A program made the position numbers and the translations under genes. The notes below the pieces were generated by a model. It worked only from the letters and a program-made list of their open reading frames with translations. It did no database searches and was not told the origin of the DNA. Source: Mitsuaria sp. WAJ17 (GTDB lineage Bacteria > Pseudomonadota > Gammaproteobacteria > Burkholderiales > Burkholderiaceae_C). Taken from it: 64,000 bases of DNA. Shown one piece after another: positions 17,450 through 24,543 of this stretch. Within the stretch, counting starts at the first letter, position 1. The number at the start of each line of letters is the position of its first letter. The stretch lies in contig NZ_JACJUG010000009.1 in NCBI RefSeq assembly GCF_014174515.1, positions 62,001 to 126,000 on the forward strand, in the 5' to 3' direction.

Positions 17450-17872
17450 CTAAAACTCCCCCTTGGGCCGAGCCGCCTGCGTGAGCAGCTCCACGCGTCT
17501 GCGCTGCTCCAGCTGCCCGCGCTCTCGCTCAGCCAGCCACGCCTGGATGATGCGATGCGATCGGTCGATCCGGGACTTGACCGTGGCCTCGGCCACTGCC
17601 AGGCGCCGCGCCTTCGCCGCCAGCCCGCCGCCCAGCACGTAGTAGACCTCGACCGTCGCCCGCAACTCGGAGGCCAGCGCCTGGACCGCCCGCTCGGTCA
17701 CCTCCGCTTCGCAGTCGACCGTCGGGATGACAGCCTCCTGGTAGTTGTCTCGGTCAGTCGCAAGCACCTCCGTGTAGACGACTCGGGCATAGCCCAGCCC
17801 ACCCGCACCAGCACCATGCCGCCACCGGCCCCAGTTCAAGAGCCGACGCTCGATCTCCTCGATCTTCGCCAT
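17450..17872 (-). CDS. Putative Q-like late antiterminator
   Basis: A 140-aa protein from ATG 17872 (MAKIEEIERRLLNWGRWRHG), sharing one base with the upstream stop. The N-terminal motif ERRLLNWGRWR and a C-terminal sigma-like helix-turn-helix (LGGGLAAKARRLAVAEATVK, then SRIDRSHRIIQAWL) resemble phage antitermination proteins of the Q type. It is the last gene before an intrinsic terminator and the late operon, exactly where Q is expected. The Q assignment is inference; a DNA-binding late activator is the alternative. A longer frame to 18097 is a shadow. Confidence 0.6.
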   Translation of the reverse strand: MAKIEEIERRLLNWGRWRHGAGAGGLGYARVVYTEVLATDRDNYQEAVIPTVDCEAEVTERAVQALASELRATVEVYYVLGGGLAAKARRLAVAEATVKSRIDRSHRIIQAWLAERERGQLEQRRRVELLTQAARPKGEF

Positions 17873-18201
17873 TACGCCACCTTTCCAGAGATGCGCTGAC
17901 GGCGCCGGATGAAGTCGAGGTCCTTGCCCAAGGGCGCCAGCAGCAGCTGCGTCCCCGTGCGGGCCAGCTCGCACTGCTCCATCGCACCCAGCGTGGAAGT
18001 CGCCGGCAGCGGGTCGAACGGCGTGCCGAGCGTGATGACGCCCTCGCGGGCATAGAACCAGTTGGGCAGGCCCGCCAGCACGCCGTGACGCCAGCACTCG
18101 TCAACGTGCCCGCCCTCGCCCAGCTCGCGGTACTCGCGCAGCATGGCCACCGTTCGGGGCATGTGCTCCAGCAGCCAGTCCCAATTCTTCTTTCTGTCCA
18201 T
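17872..18201 (-). CDS. Hypothetical phage protein
   Basis: A 109-aa protein from ATG 18201 (MDRKKNWDWLLEHMPRTVAM). It is rich in Trp and charged residues at the N-terminus, has a GLPNWFYAREGVITLGTPFD segment and a basic C-terminus (LDFIRRRQRISGKVA). I do not recognise a family, although small proteins with this opening occur near replication genes in Burkholderiales prophages. It lies between the primase-helicase and the Q-like gene and is translationally coupled to the latter. Confidence 0.6.
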   Translation of the reverse strand: MDRKKNWDWLLEHMPRTVAMLREYRELGEGGHVDECWRHGVLAGLPNWFYAREGVITLGTPFDPLPATSTLGAMEQCELARTGTQLLLAPLGKDLDFIRRRQRISGKVA

Positions 18202-18485
18202 CTTGTCCACCTGAAAAGAGAGAGATGTGAAAGCGCTCAAGTGCTCAGGCGCGCGTGCCTGCCCGCCCATCCGCCCCTGCCCGGCCGCGCTTTTCAGTGG
18301 TCATCTGGACCATTCAGACAAAGCTCCGCCAAGAGCCCCCAATCTGGCCTATGCCAAGACGTTGAGGACTCACTCAAAGCAGGTGGACATCGCGGACATC
18401 CAGGCGCGCCTGGTCGCGTGGGGCTTACATAGGCGTCATGGACTGGGCTGCCGCGACCTTGTCCGGCACGCCTGCCGATCGAGGG

Positions 18486-21155
18486 TCAAAGCGGGAAGCC
18501 ATAGTCGTCCACCGTGGGTTGAGTGCTCTGCGTTGAGCTGTTGCTGGGAATGGCAGCGGCGCTCACCGTGCCCGCCGGGCGCCGGTAGAAGCGCGGGCGC
18601 TGCCCCTCTTCGTTGGCCTTAGGCCGGATCACTGTCCAGCCCAGGCGCTCCATGACCGAGCCGGCCTGCTTCATCACAACAGCCGTCTGCTTGTCCGGCG
18701 TGTAGCCGATGCGACCGAGCAGCTCGACCAGGCTGATCTGGTTGACCGTGGCGCCGTTGACGCCGTTGTGCGGCACCTTCTGCTCTTCGTCGTACAGGTA
18801 GGTGCGGATCTGGCTGTCGATCGATGACTCGACCGTGCGGGCCATCTGTTGCGGGTCGAACATCTCGCGCTGCTCAGCCGCCATCGGGAAGAAGCGCACA
18901 TCCTTGTCGAGGTAGTGCAGGGCCTCGGCGAGCAGCTGCTCGCGGTTCTCCCGCAGCCAGGTCAGATCAGCCGGCTGCTCAAGGCGCACAGGCCAGAAGC
19001 GCCGGTTCCCGGTCAGGTCGGTCAGATAGTGGCTCTCGTTCGTCGTGCCGACGAACACCACCTGGCGAGGGTAGTCACGAGGCCGCTTATCGAAGCTGGC
19101 CCGGAAGCGGTCCTTGCAGCTGGCGATGAACTGCTTGACTTTCGTCACCTCAGCCTTGGCCAGGCTGTCCAGCTCGCCCCACTCGTACACGTGGATGCCC
19201 TGCAGGTTCTGGTAGCTGTCCTTCTCCCCGAGGATGAGGCCTGTGTCGGCGAAGTAGTCCCCGCCCAGGATCGCGGCGATGGTGGACTTGCCCCAGCCCT
19301 GCTTGCCCTCGAAGACCAGCATGTAGTCGAACTTCGTGCCGGGCCCGCGCACCACTGTGACGCCGTTCTTGACCTCAGGTAGCACCCGGGCGCACATGGC
19401 CATGACGAACCAGGTCCCCGCGCGGGCCAGGTACTGCTGCAGCGGGTCCTTGTCGTCGTACTCCGCCTCAGCCATGCACACGCGCCGCAGCCAGGTCGAC
19501 AGCCGCTTCTTGCGATCCCACTTCCCACGCAGCGAGGTGATCTCCTCGCGCACCGGATGGAACTTGTGCCGCTTGGCCACCATGAGGACGGCCTCCTCGA
19601 GCGTGCCTCGTGGCATGGGCGGGAGGTAGAGCGTCCGAGAGAGCCAGTTGCCCATCTCCAGCTCATCCTCTTCCTGCCACACACCCTCGCCTGTTCCCCA
19701 TGGCGGGGCCTTGAGCTTGACGACGTTGTTCGTGAACTCATTGAAGGCGATCACGCCAGCGACCTCGGCCGCGCCAGGAAGGCCCTGCTCGGGGATGCCA
19801 TCCAGGGCAAGCACGATGTTCTCGCGGCAGGCCTTGATGGCGCCGGTGCTGGACAGGATGAGCTTGCGCCGCCACGCGATCGCCGCCTCCTCATCGCTCG
19901 CGCCAGCCCCGGAAGGGGTTTCGGCGGCCATGGCCCGCGCTTCATCATTCGGAGAGCGGAACTCGCCTGCCGCACGGATGAACTCGCGGACACGGGCAGC
20001 ATCCCAGCCTGATGCAATGGCATCTGCGATGTCCCAGCCGTCTGGCACAGAGCCAGGCGCGGGGATCTTGCACATGAACACCTTGCACCCGTGCTTCGCC
20101 TGCATCTCGGTACCGATGCCGACCATGGCCTGCATCCCTGGCTGCCGCGCGGCGTCGCGGATGGGCTTGGTAGCAGCCTCCACCCCTTGCTCTCGCTCCG
20201 CGCGGTTCAAGGCCTCACGCTGGGCATCGCAGTCCGGCCAAAGGTAGACCGTCCGCCCCACCAACCAGAACCAGTTCGCGAGGGCCCAGGCCTTGCAGCC
20301 TCCAGGCCAGGTCACAAAGTCGAACTCGTGCCCCAGCAGTTGGTGCCCCGCCTCCGCGCACTTCTCGCCCTCGACCACCACCACAGGCAGCGACAGGTCC
20401 CGACTGAGTAACGTTGACGGCACGAACAGCGGCCGCGGCGCCTCCCACTGCTTCCAGTGCCAGCGCCGATGCCCCATCCCATCGTCCAAGCTTTCACACC
20501 AGGTCAGCGGCAGCGTGTCTTTGACCAGGTCGCCCTCGCTGTTGATCCGCTCGAAGCGAGCCACGTAGCCGTAGCGCTGACCCTCGAACGAATACTCCCA
20601 GGTCTTGACCGCCTCAAGCTCGACCCGCTGGTCGCGCTTCTTGTCGTAGTACAGCCAGCGGAACTTTGGCGCCGGTGCGTGATCGGGAACTGGCACCACG
20701 GCCTGCCAGCGCTTCTGTCGCGGCTTCTTCTCACCCTTGTCCTGGGCTGGCGCGCGCAGGAGCATCTCCTCGCCATCCGCCGTCGGCTCAGGACGCTGCT
20801 CCCCTTGCCCCTGGCTCGCGCGTGCAGACGCCTGCACTGGCACATCCGCGCCGGGACGCTCCCAGCCAAGCTCATCGCGCATGAGCGCGACGGCAGCGTC
20901 GTGGTTGCTCAGGTTGTTCAGCCGCGCATAGAGGCTGATCAGATCACGGCCGACGTCGTCAGCGTTGCCGTTGTCGATCCACTGGCCGGTGTCCATGTTG
21001 ACGTTCGCGGACTCACCCGCTGAGCCGTCAAAGTCCCCGATGTACCAGCGGCCGTTGCGCTCCTCGCCGTTTGGCAGCCAGGCTCTGAGCAAGGCTGCGA
21101 CGCGCTGCAGCAGCGCCTCGTTCAGCGCAAGATAGTTGATAGGCTTGTGCGCCAT
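18486..21155 (-). CDS. Primase-helicase, VirE/VapE family
   Basis: An 889-aa replication protein. Residues 1-110 form a primase-associated domain (WYIGDFDGSAGESANVNMDT). Around residue 255 a TOPRIM-like segment LPVVVVEGEKCAEAGHQLLG suggests primase activity. The C-terminal half is a VirE-type helicase with Walker A GKQGWGKST (near residue 620) and the family signature GTTNESHYLTDLTGNRRFWP. It would prime and unwind phage DNA. It belongs to the leftward early operon behind Cro/CII. Residues 110-150 contain a low-complexity linker that includes a copy of the 16-bp palindrome. Confidence 0.9.
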   Translation of the reverse strand: MAHKPINYLALNEALLQRVAALLRAWLPNGEERNGRWYIGDFDGSAGESANVNMDTGQWIDNGNADDVGRDLISLYARLNNLSNHDAAVALMRDELGWERPGADVPVQASARASQGQGEQRPEPTADGEEMLLRAPAQDKGEKKPRQKRWQAVVPVPDHAPAPKFRWLYYDKKRDQRVELEAVKTWEYSFEGQRYGYVARFERINSEGDLVKDTLPLTWCESLDDGMGHRRWHWKQWEAPRPLFVPSTLLSRDLSLPVVVVEGEKCAEAGHQLLGHEFDFVTWPGGCKAWALANWFWLVGRTVYLWPDCDAQREALNRAEREQGVEAATKPIRDAARQPGMQAMVGIGTEMQAKHGCKVFMCKIPAPGSVPDGWDIADAIASGWDAARVREFIRAAGEFRSPNDEARAMAAETPSGAGASDEEAAIAWRRKLILSSTGAIKACRENIVLALDGIPEQGLPGAAEVAGVIAFNEFTNNVVKLKAPPWGTGEGVWQEEDELEMGNWLSRTLYLPPMPRGTLEEAVLMVAKRHKFHPVREEITSLRGKWDRKKRLSTWLRRVCMAEAEYDDKDPLQQYLARAGTWFVMAMCARVLPEVKNGVTVVRGPGTKFDYMLVFEGKQGWGKSTIAAILGGDYFADTGLILGEKDSYQNLQGIHVYEWGELDSLAKAEVTKVKQFIASCKDRFRASFDKRPRDYPRQVVFVGTTNESHYLTDLTGNRRFWPVRLEQPADLTWLRENREQLLAEALHYLDKDVRFFPMAAEQREMFDPQQMARTVESSIDSQIRTYLYDEEQKVPHNGVNGATVNQISLVELLGRIGYTPDKQTAVVMKQAGSVMERLGWTVIRPKANEEGQRPRFYRRPAGTVSAAAIPSNSSTQSTQPTVDDYGFPL
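20822..20837. repeat. 16-bp dispersed palindrome, copy 3 (inside primase-helicase gene)
   Basis: GTGCAGACGCCTGCAC in the linker of the primase-helicase, read on the coding strand as Val-Gln-Ala-Ser-Ala. The host frame differs from those used by copies 4 and 5, so protein sequence does not explain the conservation. Confidence 0.9.
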
Positions 21156-21221
21156 AGCATCCGGCGGGCCAGTCTTGCGCCAGCCCTGCCGTCCTGTGTT
21201 TGGTGGTGATTCGTCAAGCCG

Positions 21222-21536
21222 TCAGCGCAGCCAGGTCTGCATCACGCAGTCCAGCTGGCCCGTCGTGGCTGTTGCCCAGTTCGAGCTCCGTGCATATCGC
21301 CTCATCGGTCGATAGGAGCCTGGAACGCGCACAGTGCCACCTTCCGGCATCAGCTCACGCGCCTGGACGGCGTTCTCGACAGCCTTCTTCACCAGGCGGA
21401 CTTCTCCCCTCGCATCGGCGTTGATCACCCCCTTCAGGTGCAGCAATGCCGCCACGTCGCGCCAAGTCGCGGCACCTTGCCCAGACGGGGGGAAAGCGTC
21501 CACGACGGCCGCCCGAATCTCGCCGCGCGGCCTCAC
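21222..21536 (-). CDS. Hypothetical early phage protein
   Basis: Predicted from GTG 21536, which overlaps the CII stop as GTGA; 104 aa starting VRPRGEIRAAVVDAFPPSGQ. It has a winged-helix-like middle (ATWRDVAALLHLKGVINADA and RLVKKAVENAVQARELM). The translation upstream of the GTG is antisense-like noise. A small DNA-binding or replication accessory role is possible because it lies between cII and the primase-helicase, but I cannot assign a function. Confidence 0.6.
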   Translation of the reverse strand: MRPRGEIRAAVVDAFPPSGQGAATWRDVAALLHLKGVINADARGEVRLVKKAVENAVQARELMPEGGTVRVPGSYRPMRRYARSSNWATATTGQLDCVMQTWLR

Positions 21537-22018
21537 AGCGAGCCACCGGCGGGGCGCTGGCCATCGCCGTGGTGCGTGGCAGCGTTCATGGCCGCCACAT
21601 GCTTCAGCATGCCCTGGACTGCAGCAATGAGTTCCCCACACCTTTCCTCGATGCGGGACAGCTCGTTGTCGCTGATGACGCCATCTACAAGGTCAGCAGC
21701 CAGTTCCCCCATGAGCGCGGCAAAGTCCTGCGCCATGAGCGAGACCCTGGCCGCGCAGGGCGAGGCGTCGGGGATCAGGTTCTGCGGCAACGGGATGCAC
21801 ATTTCACCCAATTCCGCAGCCATGGCGTAGAGGATGGCCTTGTCGCCGGTCAGCATCTGGATTGACATGGCGTCCAACAGCCCCAGCTTGAACCCCTGAG
21901 CCCCCCTCACCTCTGCACTGAGAGCCTGGTGCGTCTTCCCCAAGCGCGGCGCCAAGCCCATGGCACCACCATGCTCCCGGTTGTGTACGGTATGGAATGC
22001 GGCGTCGAGAACGTTCAT
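21533..22018 (-). CDS. CII-like phage regulatory protein (CP76 family)
   Basis: A 161-aa protein opening MNVLDAAFHTVHNREHGGAM and continuing with a GLAPRLGKTHQALSAEV helix-turn-helix, which matches the Phage_CP76/CII regulators of Proteobacterial prophages. It is second in the early leftward operon, after the Cro-like gene. A role as activator or repressor in the lysis-lysogeny decision is expected from the family. The start ATG 22018 has an AGGGG upstream. The acidic C-terminal half (DGVISDNELSRIEERCGELI) is probably an oligomerisation region. Confidence 0.82.
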   Translation of the reverse strand: MNVLDAAFHTVHNREHGGAMGLAPRLGKTHQALSAEVRGAQGFKLGLLDAMSIQMLTGDKAILYAMAAELGEMCIPLPQNLIPDASPCAARVSLMAQDFAALMGELAADLVDGVISDNELSRIEERCGELIAAVQGMLKHVAAMNAATHHGDGQRPAGGSL

Positions 22019-22098
22019 GTGAAATTCACCCCTAACTTCAAGTTGATGCGGCAGGCTGTTGGCGAGATAGTCCGGCCCATGCCTGCACCCTTCCTAGC

Positions 22099-22383
22099 TC
22101 AGCCTTGCTGCGCCCCCTCGGCCAATTGGACTGGGGAGGACTTTCGCAAGTACCCCCAGTCAACTTTCGGCCGCAGCCGTTCGCAGCGGACCTTGCCTCC
22201 CGTCTCCCGCTCGATCGACGGGCAGTGGTCTGCAGGCACGCTTTGCCGCCGCCGCCACATAGCCGGGCTACTGGACGCGACATGAATGCGCTCAACAAAG
22301 GCCTTGGCCCCGCCGCAAAGCGCGATAGCCTCATCCAGGGCGGCAACAATGTCGTTATTGCTCGTGGCGTCGGTTTTGGTCAC
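22099..22383 (-). CDS. Cro-like regulator, YdaS type
   Basis: A 94-aa protein starting at GTG 22383 with AGGTG upstream. The segment HCPSIERETGGKVRCERLRP, followed by KVDWGYLRKSS, is diagnostic of YdaS/Cro-like small regulators of prophages. The helix-turn-helix covers about residues 15-60. It is transcribed leftward from a promoter that overlaps operator OA and diverges from the repressor gene, the classic Cro position. It would repress the repressor gene and allow lytic growth (inference from family and place). Confidence 0.85.
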   Translation of the reverse strand: MTKTDATSNNDIVAALDEAIALCGGAKAFVERIHVASSSPAMWRRRQSVPADHCPSIERETGGKVRCERLRPKVDWGYLRKSSPVQLAEGAQQG

Positions 22384-22402
22384 GATTCAGCACCTGCTAT
22401 TA

Positions 22403-22416
22403 ATCACGTTCGTGAT
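22403..22416. promoter_or_regulatory. Operator OA, dyad ATCACGTTCGTGAT
   Basis: Perfect 6+6 bp inverted repeat with a two-base centre, in the divergent cro/repressor region. It overlaps the -10 and start region of the leftward promoter. Identical or near-identical dyads occur at the two other control regions, so it is the likely repressor/Cro binding site. Confidence 0.85.
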
Positions 22417-22443
22417 CATAAGCATAACACCCTCGTGATTGAA
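22415..22443 (-). promoter_or_regulatory. Leftward early promoter (cro-cII operon)
   Basis: On the minus strand: -10 TATGAT (22420-22415), 17-base spacer, -35 TTCAAT (22443-22438). It is positioned to transcribe the Cro-like gene starting at 22383, and operator OA overlaps its downstream half. Confidence 0.6.
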
Positions 22444-23085
22444 GATCCGTGTCCAATCACAGATGTGAGAACCATTGCCGAACGCCTCATTGAAGTCCGG
22501 ACCGAACTCAACCTTTCGCAGGCCGAGTTCGCCGAGCGCGCAGGCGTTTCTCAGGGCACCATCGGCAACATTGAGTCAGGCCACCGCAAGTCGCCGCGCG
22601 AGATTCTTGCGATCGCTGCGGCAGGAGGCGTCAGGCCCGAATGGCTGAAGGACGGCCGGGGCCCCAAGTACCCAGGCGCAGCCGGCGAGCCTCCTGCAGC
22701 CTCCCCAGCCGTACCGTTTGGTGTGCGCCTGCATGAGCTGGGTGAGCTCGCGCAGCGCCGGCCGCATGAAGTGCGCGTCCAGCTGGCCCAGCTGGTGTCA
22801 ATGGTGATCGTGAACGGCCCATCCATGGCCTTGTGCGCGGCTGCTGACGAGGTCATGAGCCAAGGCACCGCCGATGCAAGCGCTCCGCGGACGATGGATC
22901 GTGACCCAAGCGCGGAATGGGAGAGCCAGATGAAGAAGATCGGCGCCGACCTGTCGCCGGATCAGCTTGCCAAGTTTCTGACGGTGATTGGCGAGATCAA
23001 GGACCATCTCACGCCGACGATGCCGGCGAAGCCCTCCCTGACGGGCCGCAAGACGTCAGGCCCGCAAAAGCGAAGGGCCCAGTAG
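22435..23085 (+). CDS. XRE-family prophage repressor without peptidase domain
   Basis: A repressor divergent from the Cro-like gene. No ATG fits: the open frame extends to 22105, but that part is antisense to cro. GTG 22435 (216 aa) or GTG 22465 (206 aa) are the candidates. Residues about 16-60 are a clear helix-turn-helix (LNLSQAEFAERAGVSQGTIG), followed by GGVRPEWLKDGRGP, typical of phage repressors. The C-terminal 140 residues lack the LexA-like S24 Ser-Lys protease core, so RecA-driven self-cleavage is not expected. The 3' end overlaps the convergent 141-aa gene by 30 bp. Confidence 0.82.
   Translation: MIEDPCPITDVRTIAERLIEVRTELNLSQAEFAERAGVSQGTIGNIESGHRKSPREILAIAAAGGVRPEWLKDGRGPKYPGAAGEPPAASPAVPFGVRLHELGELAQRRPHEVRVQLAQLVSMVIVNGPSMALCAAADEVMSQGTADASAPRTMDRDPSAEWESQMKKIGADLSPDQLAKFLTVIGEIKDHLTPTMPAKPSLTGRKTSGPQKRRAQ
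22456..22469. promoter_or_regulatory. Operator OB, dyad ATCACAGATGTGAG
   Basis: Nine of ten conserved arm bases match ATCAC-N4-GTGAT. It lies 53 bp from OA and covers the second possible start codon (GTG 22465) of the repressor gene, so it could autoregulate that gene. Confidence 0.65.
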
Positions 23086-23481
23086 GGCCAAGATCTCAGC
23101 CATTACCTGCTGCGCCCAGTCGAAGGTGAACAGCAGACGGGAGACATACGCAGCGCGCTCAATCGCATCGAACCGCACCGCCTCCCCGTCTACCACTCGA
23201 TATGGGACGAGGTTGGTCTCCACGGCGAGATAGTCATGCACCCAGGGAAGAGCGTCGCCGTACGCGAGTGACCAAGGCCATGTGAGCATGACCGCACTCT
23301 GCAGATTGCTGCAGTACCAGGTCGTGACCCCAGACGCCAACAAACCCGCCGGCACGCTGCTCGGCGGATTGACGACGGTTTGGAAGTGAACGAACTCCAG
23401 CCTCAAAGCATGGTCGAACTGCCACGCAGCGGGCAGTAGCGTCAGCACGTCTCCCTGTAAATTTTGTGCTTCTTTGTGCAT
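23056..23481 (-). CDS. Unknown 141-aa protein of the immunity region
   Basis: Starts MHKEAQNLQGDVLTLLPAAW at ATG 23481 and runs toward the repressor, with its 3' end overlapping the repressor 3' end by 30 bp. It is rich in Trp and Tyr, with VTTWYCSNLQSAVMLTWPWS and LPWVHDYLAVETNLVPYRVV segments and an amphipathic C-terminal helix. There is no signal peptide, clear membrane segment or DNA-binding motif. It diverges from the luxR-like gene across a 109-bp region with two repressor-type dyads and a lux box, so it is co-regulated with the switch. The function is unknown; immunity, exclusion or antirepression are possible. Confidence 0.7.
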   Translation of the reverse strand: MHKEAQNLQGDVLTLLPAAWQFDHALRLEFVHFQTVVNPPSSVPAGLLASGVTTWYCSNLQSAVMLTWPWSLAYGDALPWVHDYLAVETNLVPYRVVDGEAVRFDAIERAAYVSRLLFTFDWAQQVMAEILALLGPSLLRA

Positions 23482-23498
23482 CAGGGTGCGAACTATCT

Positions 23499-23512
23499 AT
23501 CACAACCGTTAT
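23499..23512. promoter_or_regulatory. Operator OF, degenerate dyad ATCACAACCGTTAT
   Basis: Nine of ten arm positions match ATCAC-N4-GTGAT. It overlaps a TATAAC -10 element (minus strand, 23513-23508) placed to transcribe the 141-aa gene. Confidence 0.5.
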
Positions 23513-23520
23513 AGCTGGCA

Positions 23521-23540
23521 ACCTGTAAGCGGTTGCAGGT
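23521..23540. promoter_or_regulatory. Lux-box-like 20-bp inverted repeat
   Basis: ACCTGTAAGCGGTTGCAGGT has the exact ACCTG...CAGGT ends and the 20-bp length of the classic lux box (14 of 20 positions equal the Vibrio fischeri site as I recall it). It is 51 bp upstream of the luxR-like start and directly abuts operator OC, so LuxR-type activation and repressor binding could compete. A nested GCAACC-N7-GGTTGC dyad covers 23518-23536. Confidence 0.7.
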
Positions 23541-23542
23541 AG

Positions 23543-23556
23543 ATCACACACGTGAT
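23543..23556. promoter_or_regulatory. Operator OC, dyad ATCACACACGTGAT
   Basis: All ten arm bases match ATCAC-N4-GTGAT. It lies 35 bp upstream of the luxR-like start codon, two bases after the lux-box-like repeat and just before a weak CACAAT -10 at 23564-23569. Confidence 0.8.
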
Positions 23557-23590
23557 GAGTCATCACAATGCCCGGCGAGGGATTTGATAC

Positions 23591-24310
23591 ATGACGAACG
23601 TTCACCAGCGCCTCATCGACGTCTCAGAGGCTCGCAGTACTAGCGACTTCCTGCGACACCTGTGCGCCTTCGCGCACGACCGCGGCTATGGAACCTGCGA
23701 TGCCATCGCCTTTGTCGACACCGGCACCAACCCCAGGGCGCACGCCATGGTCGATAACCTGCCCCGTCATTCCGACTGGCTGGCCTTGGACCCGACGATG
23801 GGCCGCCGGTGCCCAGTTCAGCAGCACTGCCGATACAGAAGTGATCCGATTCTGTGGGGATCACGCACCTACGCGGCCAGCGCCGTCCGTGACATCTATG
23901 ACGCCATTTCGCCGCTTGGCCTGGCGTCAGGCGTGTGCACTGCGCTTCAGCTCCCGGGAGAGCGAGTCCTTCAGGTCTCGCTGCACTCTGACCGAGATCT
24001 CAACTATGGCAGCAGCCGCCAAATTCATGACGCGCATGCATTGCAGGAGTTTGCGATCCACGCCCTAGCCGCCGCCCGCCACCTGCTTTTACCATCAGAC
24101 CCCTTCGACAGCTTGCCCGCACTCGCCCCCATAGAGAAGCACATGCTGCAACTAGTGGCCGATGGGCTCAGCATCAGAGATGTGGCAGATCGCCTCAACC
24201 TCAGCGATCGACAAGCCAGCGAGACCCTATCGGCCACAGTGAGCGCCATGCATTGCATGAGTGCTCTTGATGCCGCGCTGCTTGCCCGCAGGGCGGCTAT
24301 CATTCAATAG
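23591..24310 (+). CDS. LuxR-type (autoinducer-binding) regulator encoded by the prophage
   Basis: A 239-aa protein starting MTNVHQRLIDVSEARSTSDF. Residues about 15-160 resemble the acyl-homoserine-lactone binding domain: D67-P68, a C-x9-W89 segment and the G110-LASG114-V motif align with LasR/TraR. The spacing from W63 to D67 is short and a 7-residue insertion precedes W89, so the pocket is atypical. Residues about 176-235 are a LuxR helix-turn-helix (EKHMLQLVADGLSIRDVADR and following NLSDRQASETL). No luxI is present in the window, so it would act as a solo receptor. It precedes the double-glycine peptide gene by 19 bp. Confidence 0.82.
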   Translation: MTNVHQRLIDVSEARSTSDFLRHLCAFAHDRGYGTCDAIAFVDTGTNPRAHAMVDNLPRHSDWLALDPTMGRRCPVQQHCRYRSDPILWGSRTYAASAVRDIYDAISPLGLASGVCTALQLPGERVLQVSLHSDRDLNYGSSRQIHDAHALQEFAIHALAAARHLLLPSDPFDSLPALAPIEKHMLQLVADGLSIRDVADRLNLSDRQASETLSATVSAMHCMSALDAALLARRAAIIQ

Positions 24311-24329
24311 CCACAACCGAGGAGGCTCC

Positions 24330-24509
24330 ATGAATGAAACCCTGAAGCAGCTGTCAGAGCTGGAGATCGAGGCAGTCTCCGGCGGCGAGACCGCCGCGAG
24401 CGCAACGCTCCTGCCGCCCCAAACCATCAGCAAGTTCGCCCTGGTCGCGCCCGAGGCGCAACCGGATGCGACTCCCGGCCCGACCCCCGGCCCCCTCCCG
24501 ACAATGTGA
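24330..24509 (+). CDS. Small peptide with double-glycine export leader
   Basis: A 59-aa peptide with a strong GAGGAGG ribosome binding site at 24319-24325. Its first 19 residues, MNETLKQLSELEIEAVSGG, match the double-glycine leader consensus at every key position (L-12, S-11, E-8, I-7, V-4, G-2, G-1). Cleavage would release a 40-residue, Cys-free peptide ending in Pro/Gly repeats (TPGPTPGPLPTM). Such leaders are cut and exported by C39-peptidase ABC transporters; none is encoded in the window. It is co-directional with the luxR-like gene and followed by a strong terminator, so the two form one unit. Bacteriocin, signal and antirepressor are all possible. Confidence 0.8.
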   Translation: MNETLKQLSELEIEAVSGGETAASATLLPPQTISKFALVAPEAQPDATPGPTPGPLPTM

Positions 24510-24543
24510 TGAATGACTAGGCCCAACGGGGCCGGCAGACCAC

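Noticed and set aside
18227-18622. 131-aa plus-strand frame between the 109-aa gene and the primase-helicase
   Set aside because: It runs into the primase-helicase antisense strand and has no start signal or domain. The 284-bp gap holds no clear gene.
22019-22029. GTGAAATTCAC palindrome just before the CII start
   Set aside because: It does not match the ATCAC-N4-GTGAT operator spacing and occurs only once.
22105-22434. N-terminal extension of the repressor from ATG 22105
   Set aside because: It would run antisense through the whole Cro-like gene and across operator OA; the residues before the GTG starts do not look like a repressor.
22780-22830. NGPSM segment as a possible S24 GDSM-like active site in the repressor
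   Set aside because: The surrounding sequence lacks the cleavage site, the Lys and the strand pattern of LexA-like peptidases.
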